Origin: Candidatus Roizmanbacteria bacterium CG_4_10_14_0_8_um_filter_33_9
Lineage (GTDB): Bacteria > Patescibacteriota > Microgenomatia > UBA1406 > GWC2-37-13
DNA length: 6,147 nt
Assembly (NCBI GenBank): GCA_002785065.1
Contig: PFLI01000109.1
Coordinates: 1 to 6,147 of the forward strand
Direction of reading: 5' to 3'
Shown one piece after another: positions 1-5,094 of the stretch; within the stretch, counting starts at the first letter, position 1; each line of letters opens with the position of its first letter. Under the pieces are notes generated by a model. The model did not search any database and had not been told where the DNA came from. It worked only from the letters and a program-made list of their open reading frames with translations. A program made the position numbers and the translations under genes.

Positions 1-6
1 CTCCTT
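1..6 (-). promoter_or_regulatory. Ribosome binding site of a minus-strand gene beyond the left edge
   Basis: Read on the minus strand the first six bases are AAGGAG, a strong Shine-Dalgarno sequence, preceded by an A/T-rich stretch. No start codon fits inside the window, so the gene it would serve must start within about ten bases beyond the left edge. The product cannot be seen. The same AAGGAG hexamer precedes the DUF5320-type gene in this window, so this genome does use the signal. Confidence 0.5.
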
Positions 7-22
7 TAAAATGATAATAACT

Positions 23-79
23 GGTAATAATTACCCTTTATTATCCCACTTTATGGGAGACAGCTGATTTATCATAGCA
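23..79 (-). promoter_or_regulatory. Upstream control region of the off-edge gene: extended -10, paired GGG boxes, palindrome
   Basis: Reading the minus strand, TGCTATGAT at 79-71 is an extended -10 element (TGn plus TATGAT) with no recognisable -35. Just downstream are AAAGTGGGA (52-44) and AAAGGGTAA (39-31), two similar boxes about 13 bases apart, then a perfect 6+1+6 inverted repeat, GGTAAT-T-ATTACC (35-23). AAAGTGG-type repeats between promoter and start codon are the known pattern of MraZ autoregulation, so the off-edge gene could be mraZ, but only two boxes are visible and the second is imperfect. A short hairpin TCCCA/TGGGA (44-48 with 54-58) overlaps the first box. The rest of 1-170 shows nothing else I can name. 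Confidence 0.3.
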
Positions 80-169
80 TCATATTATTATTTCCTTTTA
101 TTTTTTTATTAATTTTAAGCTAAACCGTTTTATGTCAGTTGTTGTTAATATAAGGTAATGTTTAACTTT

Positions 170-436
170 TTATTTTTGACCTTTAAGTTCGGCTAAGCGA
201 GATTTAATGGCTTGAAGTTCTTGTTCTAAAATTTCTGTTTCTTCTGAAAGTATTTCTGCTTCTTCCTTTTTAGAAGGAGTAGGAGCGGGATAATATCCCC
301 AAAATCTTCTCCAACCTAATCCTCTGCCACGACCACCGCCTCTGCGACCATAAGCCATTTCTCCGCCGCAAGGACCCAAGCTTCAGCCAGTGCCGGGACC
401 CGAACCCAAAGGGCCTGTTCCGTTATATCTTGGCAT
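170..436 (-). CDS. DUF5320-type glycine-rich small protein, interrupted by an in-frame UGA at codon 18
   Basis: Translation from the ATG at 436 begins MPRYNGTGPLGSGPGTG, then a UGA codon (385-383), then SLGPCGGEMAYGRRGG and on to a TAA at 172-170. This is the typical N-terminus of DUF5320-type proteins, which start MPR/MPG..TGP.G.GP.TG followed by R or W and G.GPCG. The C-terminal 34 residues, rich in E, K, L and Q, look like a coiled coil. The function of the family is unknown to me. The start is well supported: AAGGAG lies 10 bases upstream and a near-consensus promoter lies further up. Apart from the UGA, reading frame and family pattern are intact, so the break is either recent, a sequence error, or bypassed by readthrough. 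Without readthrough only a shorter product could be made, from TTG at 379 (69 residues) or ATG at 355 (61-62 residues). UGA is one base away from UGG (Trp), CGA (Arg) and GGA (Gly). Confidence 0.72.
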
Positions 437-446
437 ATTTTTTTAT

Positions 447-452
447 CTCCTT
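447..452 (-). promoter_or_regulatory. Ribosome binding site of the DUF5320-type gene
   Basis: AAGGAG on the minus strand, separated by 10 A/T-rich bases from the ATG at 436. It decides the start upstream of the in-frame UGA: the TTG at 379, which opens the longest uninterrupted frame, has no comparable signal. Confidence 0.75.
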
Positions 453-499
453 TTTAATTTTTAAATAGATAATCCGACCTTTGTATTCTATCTGTTTTG

Positions 500-528
500 A
501 ATATACACCCGTAATTATTTCTTGTCAA
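500..528 (-). promoter_or_regulatory. Promoter of the DUF5320-type gene
   Basis: On the minus strand TTGACA (528-523) is a perfect -35, followed by a 17-base spacer and TATATT (505-500), a 5/6 match to the -10 consensus. Transcription would start near 493, leaving a leader of about 57 bases that contains the AAGGAG site. This leader sets the gene apart from most others in the window, which have little or no leader. Confidence 0.65.
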
Positions 529-565
529 TAATTTGTATTTTTGCCATACTTAAAATGAATTTTTG

Positions 566-720
566 TAGCGCGCTAACTTCGTTGGTACGAAAAATTGCGG
601 CGGCGAAAAAAGAAGCGGCGAAAGCGAGGGCGGGCAAAAATTCCTTCCCCCCAACCCCCTTCTTTTTTGCCCGCCCGAGCGTTCAGTTTGGCGCGCGAAG
701 CGCGCCGTCAGTTCCGTTCA
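566..720. repeat. GC-rich multi-hairpin intergenic island, candidate dispersed element
   Basis: A GC-rich block in otherwise AT-rich DNA, between two minus-strand genes and not convincingly coding. It contains, in order: a perfect palindrome TAGCGCGCTA (566-575); a hairpin TTCGT-TGGT-ACGAA (578-591); two direct copies of GCGGCGAAA at 600-608 and 615-623, 15 bases apart; a 13-base-pair hairpin at 628-676; and a 7-base-pair hairpin GGCGCGC-GAA-GCGCGCC (690-706). GCGCGC thus occurs three times. CGTTCA occurs at 680-685 and 715-720. The density of inverted repeats and the abrupt change in composition suggest a REP/MITE-like element or a structured RNA. Which one cannot be told from a single copy, and the borders given are those of the visible structure, not proven ends. 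Confidence 0.55.
628..676. repeat. Long hairpin with a pyrimidine-only C-tract loop
   Basis: GGGCGGGCAAAAA (628-640) is the exact reverse complement of 664-676, giving a 13-base-pair stem around a 23-base loop. The loop is nearly all pyrimidine, with C tracts at 643-644, 647-652 and 655-659. On the minus strand these read as G tracts of five, six and two bases separated by TT and AA, which could form a two-layer quadruplex or pair elsewhere. The A/T-rich part of the stem faces the loop, so this is not laid out like an intrinsic terminator. Confidence 0.65.
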
Positions 721-753
721 AAATAGGTTCGGATTTCGTCAAACAAACGCACA

Positions 754-864
754 TTAATGTGTTTTTATACACACATAACCTGTCATTAAAATAACAATTA
801 TTCCTAAAATAAGAAGAAATTGGACAAACTTATTTTTTTCTATACCTTTTTTAATTTGTTCCAC
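754..864 (-). CDS. Possible 36-residue single-pass membrane protein overlapping the end of the upstream gene
   Basis: From a GTG at 864-862, inside the last codons of the thioredoxin-fold gene but in another frame, a short frame runs to TAA at 756-754. It starts VEQIKKGIEKNK, a charged amphipathic segment, followed by FVQFLLILGIIVILMTGYVCI, a convincing membrane span, and ends KTH. The frame stays open upstream of the GTG to a TAA near 910 and continues the same Q/K-rich helical pattern, but no standard start codon is found there. The 14-base overlap with the end of the preceding gene would allow coupled translation. Against it: no Shine-Dalgarno sequence, a non-ATG start, and T-rich DNA readily encodes hydrophobic runs by chance. 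I do not recognise the protein. Confidence 0.33.
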   Translation of the reverse strand: MEQIKKGIEKNKFVQFLLILGIIVILMTGYVCIKTH

Positions 865-1912
865 AATTTGCTGCAGCTGTGCTTGAATTAGTTGTTGAAG
901 CTTCTTCTGTTAGCGAATAGGACGTTGCCATGTCTGTTTTTGAAAGTGTTTTTCCGCATGATTCGCTTTTTGAATTGCTTCCGCAACAAACGATTTCTTT
1001 AAGACTATTTGCGTTTCTTCCTCCAAAATCAAATTCAGAAACAACTTGTTTATCATTAAGCAGTAAAGTTGGAGATCCGCTTACATTGAATTTTTTCGCT
1101 ACATCAAAATCCTTTTGGGCAAATGCAAGTCCTCGTTTAGGATCAGAAATACAAGAATCTAAGCTGGCTTTATTAATACCGGCGGTTGTTGAACATTCTT
1201 CAGATTTTCCTTCCTGCATATAACAAGAAACATACGGCCAATATTTATCTGTTTGTTCATCGCGAATGCATATTTGTTTTAAATTTTCTTGAGCCTCTTT
1301 ATCTCCATGCATAGAGATTATTTTACCGTTTTCGACGGATCCAATATATTTTATTGCCAAGTCTGAAGCGAAATCTGGAGCTTCACTAACTACTTTTTTA
1401 ACAACTCTTTGCATTTGTAATCCAAACGGACAATCAGCAACAACAAATGCTGTTAATTTTGGCTGTTCGGATTTAGGAAGTTCATCACAACTTACTTTTT
1501 TAGCTGGAGAAGGTTGAGTAGTATTTTGCTTATTCATATCGTCTAATTTAATTCCCGAGGTAAATAGAATCTTTCCGTCTTTCGTTATATATGAAGTATA
1601 CTTTTGAGCTGTTGCTCCGAGAAGTTCTAACTCAAATTCATACACGCCATTAATTTCTTTTATAGTATTAATTTTAAATTTTTGATCTGGGTTTCCAATA
1701 ACTTTTGTAATAGTTGCAGGTAACACTTTACTTTTCATCGAGTCCATTGAGATTCCTGTTTGCATTGTTACGATTTTTATAACAAGAAATACTGCAACAA
1801 GGCCTAAAACAACTAAAACAGGTGTTTTATTAAATGTTTTTAATTCTGAAGTGTCTGTTTTTTTTACTTCAGTATGTAATGTTGGTTTGTGTGAAACTAT
1901 TTTTTTTCTCAT
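851..1912 (-). CDS. Membrane-anchored thioredoxin-fold protein with a degenerate GILT-like signature
   Basis: This 353-residue protein probably acts in extracytoplasmic thiol-disulfide chemistry. A short basic N-terminus is followed by one membrane span (about 31-49) that should anchor it facing outward. Residues about 60-125 form a small domain ending in TSYITKDGKILFTSGIKL, resembling the accessory domain found before DsbA/DsbC-like domains. A linker leads to the thioredoxin fold (about 150-305): strand FVVAD, then C161-P-F-G164 where CxxC would be expected, and SGSPT with the cis-proline P281. Residues 200-215 follow the GILT signature CQHGx2ECx2Nx4C in exact spacing, keeping H202, G203, E206, N210 and C215 but with Ser200 and Ala207 in place of two cysteines. 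Further cysteines are at 142, 230, 240, 254, 309, 310, 319 and 350. The C-terminal 40 residues are Ser/Thr-rich. The start is an ATG without a Shine-Dalgarno sequence, next to its own promoter. The family assignment is firm for the fold; redox activity is inferred. Confidence 0.85.
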   Translation of the reverse strand: MRKKIVSHKPTLHTEVKKTDTSELKTFNKTPVLVVLGLVAVFLVIKIVTMQTGISMDSMKSKVLPATITKVIGNPDQKFKINTIKEINGVYEFELELLGATAQKYTSYITKDGKILFTSGIKLDDMNKQNTTQPSPAKKVSCDELPKSEQPKLTAFVVADCPFGLQMQRVVKKVVSEAPDFASDLAIKYIGSVENGKIISMHGDKEAQENLKQICIRDEQTDKYWPYVSCYMQEGKSEECSTTAGINKASLDSCISDPKRGLAFAQKDFDVAKKFNVSGSPTLLLNDKQVVSEFDFGGRNANSLKEIVCCGSNSKSESCGKTLSKTDMATSYSLTEEASTTNSSTAAANCGTN

Positions 1913-1921
1913 AATCTAATG

Positions 1922-1950
1922 ATTAAACATTATTTTTTTATATATGTCAA
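1922..1950 (-). promoter_or_regulatory. Promoter of the thioredoxin-fold gene, predicted leaderless
   Basis: On the minus strand TTGACA (1950-1945), a 17-base spacer and TTTAAT (1927-1922, 5/6 to TATAAT) form a near-consensus promoter. Only nine bases separate the -10 from the ATG at 1912, so transcription would start about three bases before the start codon. The sequence before the ATG, ATTAGATT, has no Shine-Dalgarno element, which fits a leaderless mRNA. Confidence 0.65.
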
Positions 1951-2005
1951 GACGATTTTTGTATCATCATTCTTTGTCTTGTTCGGGTGCGATTTAGATA
2001 AGATT

Positions 2006-2347
2006 TCAACAAAGGTTTGTTCCATTAGGAATATCGGGAGATAAAAAAATAAGAGCAGGAACGTGATGTATCAAATCAGCCATTAAAATAAAACCATTTG
2101 ATATTTTTCCCGCCATTGGTTTTGGTTCCAGATTAGCGAGTACCGGAACCTTTTTACCAACGAGTTCTTGAGGAGATATATATTTCGCAATACCAGATAA
2201 AATCTCGACAACTCCATAGTCATCTCCAAGATCTAGAGACAATAAGAGGAGTTTTGATGAATTGGGAAGAGGTGTTGCTTGTTTAATTTCTCCAACACGA
2301 AAATCCAGCTTAAGAAAGTCAGCAAAGGTGCAATTTGGTTTTTTCAT
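2006..2347 (-). CDS. Stand-alone tRNA-binding OB-fold protein (Trbp111 / MetRS C-terminal domain type)
   Basis: A 113-residue protein that is essentially one EMAP/Trbp111 OB-fold. In order it shows FLKLDFRVGEIKQA (first strand), KLLLLSLDLGD, the family hallmark ILSGIAKYISPQELVGKKV, then NLEPKPMAGKISNGFILMA and a C-terminal DIPNGTNLC. The same domain ends many methionyl-tRNA synthetases and occurs alone as Trbp111, which binds the outer corner of tRNA without strong sequence preference. The related CsaA has a chaperone role, but SGIA and the GFILMA region fit the tRNA-binding branch better. It is the third gene of the alaS operon, starting eight bases after the HD gene stop, with no Shine-Dalgarno sequence, so translation is probably coupled or starts from an internal promoter. 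It ends in TGA, the only main gene here to do so; an in-frame TAA follows 12 bases later. Confidence 0.88.
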   Translation of the reverse strand: MKKPNCTFADFLKLDFRVGEIKQATPLPNSSKLLLLSLDLGDDYGVVEILSGIAKYISPQELVGKKVPVLANLEPKPMAGKISNGFILMADLIHHVPALIFLSPDIPNGTNLC

Positions 2348-2354
2348 ACGTATT

Positions 2355-2360
2355 ATTATA
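2355..2360 (-). promoter_or_regulatory. Possible internal -10 box before the tRNA-binding gene
   Basis: A perfect TATAAT on the minus strand overlaps the TAA stop of the HD gene and lies seven bases before the ATG of the tRNA-binding gene, the same spacing as at the other apparently leaderless starts in the window. No -35 or extended -10 is visible, so this may be chance in AT-rich DNA. Confidence 0.25.
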
Positions 2361-3306
2361 CAATACCCGCTTTAACACCCTTTTGATTATCTTCTTTGGC
2401 CTTTTGTATCTCTTTTACAAAATAAGGGTCTGTTTTAGAAAGCCGATATACTTTTTCTTTTTCGAGAAACAGTGGATCAACATATCGGAATTTTTTTTGA
2501 GTCGTAACTATACTTTTTGGTAAAAAAGAAAGATCTTTATTTCGAAGAATTGTAAGAATCTTTATTAATAACACATTTTTGCTTTTTGTAAGTTTAGTTA
2601 ATATTTTTTCTTCATCATCCATAAAATCTTTTATTGTAATCAAGTTGTCTTTAAGGGCGAGACGGAGAGTCTGTGCAAAGAGTGTATATCGGGTTACAGC
2701 TTCATATTCTCCCCAATGCGTTTTTTGTCTTAAAAGAAAATGAGTAGCGAATAATTGCGCTAATTTTTTATTTTTAAAAACAATCTGATTATTCATTACT
2801 ATTAAATAGTGAAAACATTGTTTTGCTATTGCTAAGGGAAATTCACGGAGTGCATAATCTATTCTATCTGCACATAAGTTAGGAATAATTTGTTCAAGAA
2901 GAGAAAAGTGTTTATAATTAAGAACAATTTGAGGATTTATTCCGTGGTGAATAAGCAAAGACGGTATTTCTGATTGGTTAACAATTTTCATATGTTGATC
3001 GTCCTGATACGATTCAATATGTCCCGATCCTATAACCCAATCAATAATATGTGAGAATGCTGTGTGTGAAACATCATGTATTAGTCCTGCGATTTGTTCA
3101 GATTCAGATGCTCCTAAATGTTTTAAAAGAAGCATAACACCGACACTGTGTTCGTATCTGCTATACCCTGGTATATGATAGAACATATCAGGGGGGCCCA
3201 TTTGAGAAATGCGTTTTAGTCTTTGGAGAGGAGCTGATTTAATTATCTCGAGAATAACCGGAGATGTAACGTTGAATGTGCCATATATTTTATCAGTAAT
3301 TTTCAT
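2356..3306 (-). CDS. HD-domain phosphohydrolase, SAMHD1/dGTPase-like (COG1078 type)
   Basis: This 316-residue cytoplasmic protein is a metal-dependent HD phosphohydrolase. The N-terminal LQRLKRISQMG and GYSRYEHSVGV carry the first metal ligand H53. LIHDVSHTAFSH gives H77-D78 and, with the same spacing as in SAMHD1, H81, H86 and D89. H105 in DDQHMKIV sits where SAMHD1 has its catalytic histidine, and CADRIDYALRE supplies the last ligand, D147. Characterised relatives hydrolyse dNTPs to deoxynucleosides and triphosphate; the substrate here is not known. It is shorter than many COG1078 members, and no separate regulatory domain can be seen in the basic C-terminal region. It is the middle gene of the alaS operon: its ATG lies six bases after the alaS stop with no Shine-Dalgarno sequence, so it is probably translated by coupling. 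Confidence 0.88.
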   Translation of the reverse strand: MKITDKIYGTFNVTSPVILEIIKSAPLQRLKRISQMGPPDMFYHIPGYSRYEHSVGVMLLLKHLGASESEQIAGLIHDVSHTAFSHIIDWVIGSGHIESYQDDQHMKIVNQSEIPSLLIHHGINPQIVLNYKHFSLLEQIIPNLCADRIDYALREFPLAIAKQCFHYLIVMNNQIVFKNKKLAQLFATHFLLRQKTHWGEYEAVTRYTLFAQTLRLALKDNLITIKDFMDDEEKILTKLTKSKNVLLIKILTILRNKDLSFLPKSIVTTQKKFRYVDPLFLEKEKVYRLSKTDPYFVKEIQKAKEDNQKGVKAGIV

Positions 3307-3312
3307 TCTGAT

Positions 3313-5094
3313 TTATTTGGCATAAATACGGTAAATATTATTTCCGATTTTTTCAAATTTGTAGATTGATATTATTCCAATTTCTTTCGTATTTGTTACA
3401 TGCGGTCCTCCACAAAATTCCTTGGAAAAATTACCTATATAATATACCTTAACCATGTCAGGGTATTTTTCACGGAAAAATGATTTTGCACCAAGTTGCA
3501 GTGCTTCTTGTTTTGGAATGATTTTATAGGTAACAGAAAGTTCTTCTTGAATTTTGTTATTCATTATTGTTTGTACTTTTGTTATTTCATCCTCAGTCGG
3601 TTTCCGTGATAGATAAAAATCAAAACGCAATCGTTCTCCAGTAATATTTGATCCTTCCTGACGAACATCATCGCCCAATACGTTAAACAGGGCTTGATGA
3701 AGAAGGTGTGTTGCAGTATGATATTTTAATGTTTGTTCGCTATTGTCCGCGAGACCTCCTTTGAATTTATTGGTTGAAGAAGATCGGGAAAGCTCCTTGT
3801 GTTTTTTGAATTCTTCCATGTATTCTTGTAGTAAAGTGATTTTGTTAACTGGTTTATTCCATTGTTCAAGTAATTCTAGGGCTAATTCAACAGGAAAACC
3901 ATAACTTTGTTTCAAGTCAAATAGTATTTTTCCACTGATCGAGGATTGATTTTGAAGAATCTTAGTTCCTCTATATACAGTCTTTTCAAAAGAATTAATT
4001 TCCTTACCGATAATGGATCTTAGTTTTATCAAATCATCTTCTTTAAAATATACTGTATTGTATATATTTATTATTTCAGTACAAATTGTTTCAAGTGCTT
4101 TTAGTGGAGTTATATTAAGTTCCATCATTTTTACAACAGCTCTTCGAATTAAACGACGCATAACATAACCTTGTTCCTTATTGCTGGGCACAATTCCCGC
4201 ACGAACCATAAAACATGCTCCTTTAATATGGTCGGCGATAACTCTTATTTTTGCTTTGTATTCTATTGAACTATATAACTTGTTGGAGTATTTTTCGATA
4301 GTATTAATTGTTTTTTTAAACAAATCAGTCACAAACAGATCTGGATCATCATTCAATGCTGCAAGTATTCTTTCCAATCCTCCTCCAAAATCAACATTTT
4401 TTGCCGGGAGTTCAGAAAAAGATCCATCCAGATTTTTTTTATATTGCATGAAAACTGAATTACCTATTTCCAGAAATCGTCCACATACACAGTTTGGGTG
4501 ACACTTTTCTCCGAATTTTGGATCATGTTTAATTTGAGTAAATTCATAAAACACTTCACTGTCCGGTCCACCCGGTTCACCAGGCGGCATTTGATTTGGT
4601 GCTCCAGCTCTTGACCACCAGTTTCCTTCATACTTAAAAATGTTTGTTGTAGGAATTCCTAGCTGCTTCCAAATATTGTAAGATTCTTCATCAGCTGGAA
4701 TTTCTTTTGTTCCTTTAAAAACAGTGATATAAAGTTTTTCTTTTGGAAGTTTTAATTCTCTTGTCAAAAATTCCCAGATCCATTTAATTTGTTCTTTTTT
4801 AAAATAAGTTCCAAGCGACCAGTTCCCCATCATTTCAAAAAAAGTTGTGTGACGGTTATCACCTACTTCTTCAATATCTTGTGAGCGAAAACAAGGTTGA
4901 ATGTTGTATAATTTTTTACCTAATGGATGAGGTTCTCCCAAAAGATTGGGAACTAATTGTTGCATACCAGAACCGGTAAAAAGAGTGGTTGGATCATTTG
5001 GAGGTACTAATGGCAAAGGGGGAACTTCTTTGTGTTCTTTGTGTGACCAATAATCAGAAAATAATTTTCTCAGTTGGACATGAGTTATTGACAT
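3313..5094 (-). CDS. alaS: Alanine--tRNA ligase, short form without C-Ala domain
   Basis: It charges tRNA-Ala with alanine in the cytoplasm. The class II core shows motif 1 in VPPNDPTTLFTGSGM (about 30-44), motif 2 as CFRSQ..EEVGDNRHTTFFEMMGNWSLG (68-95) with ATP-binding R70, and motif 3 as GGGLERIL (237-244). NWWSRAGAPNQMPPGEPGGP (158-177) and a cysteine cluster C198, C202, C204 before FLEIGNSVFMQY are CPR-like features; the cluster may bind a metal. A helical tRNA-recognition region follows (about 250-420). The editing domain keeps its zinc ligands: H459 and H463 in HTATH, and C561 and H565 in CGGPH. The protein stops at 593 residues, against 876 in E. coli; the C-terminal C-Ala domain is missing, as in other short AlaRS. 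It is the first gene of an operon with the HD and tRNA-binding genes and is divergent from nnrD. The start fits the family N-terminus; there is no Shine-Dalgarno sequence. Confidence 0.97.
   Translation of the reverse strand: MSITHVQLRKLFSDYWSHKEHKEVPPLPLVPPNDPTTLFTGSGMQQLVPNLLGEPHPLGKKLYNIQPCFRSQDIEEVGDNRHTTFFEMMGNWSLGTYFKKEQIKWIWEFLTRELKLPKEKLYITVFKGTKEIPADEESYNIWKQLGIPTTNIFKYEGNWWSRAGAPNQMPPGEPGGPDSEVFYEFTQIKHDPKFGEKCHPNCVCGRFLEIGNSVFMQYKKNLDGSFSELPAKNVDFGGGLERILAALNDDPDLFVTDLFKKTINTIEKYSNKLYSSIEYKAKIRVIADHIKGACFMVRAGIVPSNKEQGYVMRRLIRRAVVKMMELNITPLKALETICTEIINIYNTVYFKEDDLIKLRSIIGKEINSFEKTVYRGTKILQNQSSISGKILFDLKQSYGFPVELALELLEQWNKPVNKITLLQEYMEEFKKHKELSRSSSTNKFKGGLADNSEQTLKYHTATHLLHQALFNVLGDDVRQEGSNITGERLRFDFYLSRKPTEDEITKVQTIMNNKIQEELSVTYKIIPKQEALQLGAKSFFREKYPDMVKVYYIGNFSKEFCGGPHVTNTKEIGIISIYKFEKIGNNIYRIYAK

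Noticed and set aside
383..385. Selenocysteine codon
   Set aside because: The family has R or W here, not Cys or Sec, and no clear hairpin of bacterial SECIS type follows directly.
170..436. Alternative genetic code with UGA as Gly or Trp
   Set aside because: No other gene in the window carries an in-frame UGA, and Trp and Gly are coded normally throughout, so wide recoding is unlikely.
566..591. Integron attC-like site
   Set aside because: There are palindromes and an AAC...GTT pair, but no matching core sites on both sides and no integrase in the window.
628..676. Intrinsic terminator
   Set aside because: The loop is 23 bases long and the T run lies inside the stem rather than after it, on either strand.
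722..740. tRNA T-arm-like GGTTCGGATTTC
   Set aside because: The flanking bases do not form the T stem, and no acceptor or anticodon arm fits nearby.
750..761. Terminator of the thioredoxin-fold gene at the palindrome CACATTAATGTG
   Set aside because: The stem is short and weak, with no proper T run after it on the minus strand; the surrounding T-rich tail is interrupted.
522..794. Plus-strand open frame of 90 codons across the GC-rich island
   Set aside because: It starts at a TTG inside the -35 region of the DUF5320-type promoter, has no ribosome binding site, and its sequence is low-complexity translation of the repeats.
930..1223. Plus-strand frame of 97 codons
   Set aside because: It lies opposite the thioredoxin-fold gene, whose minus-strand frame has clear domains and conserved cysteines.
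2335..2523. Plus-strand frame of 62 codons
   Set aside because: A Phe/Tyr-rich shadow opposite the A-rich, Lys-rich 3' end of the HD gene.
4181..4501. Plus-strand frame of 106 codons
   Set aside because: A shadow opposite alaS, which is unambiguous through this region.
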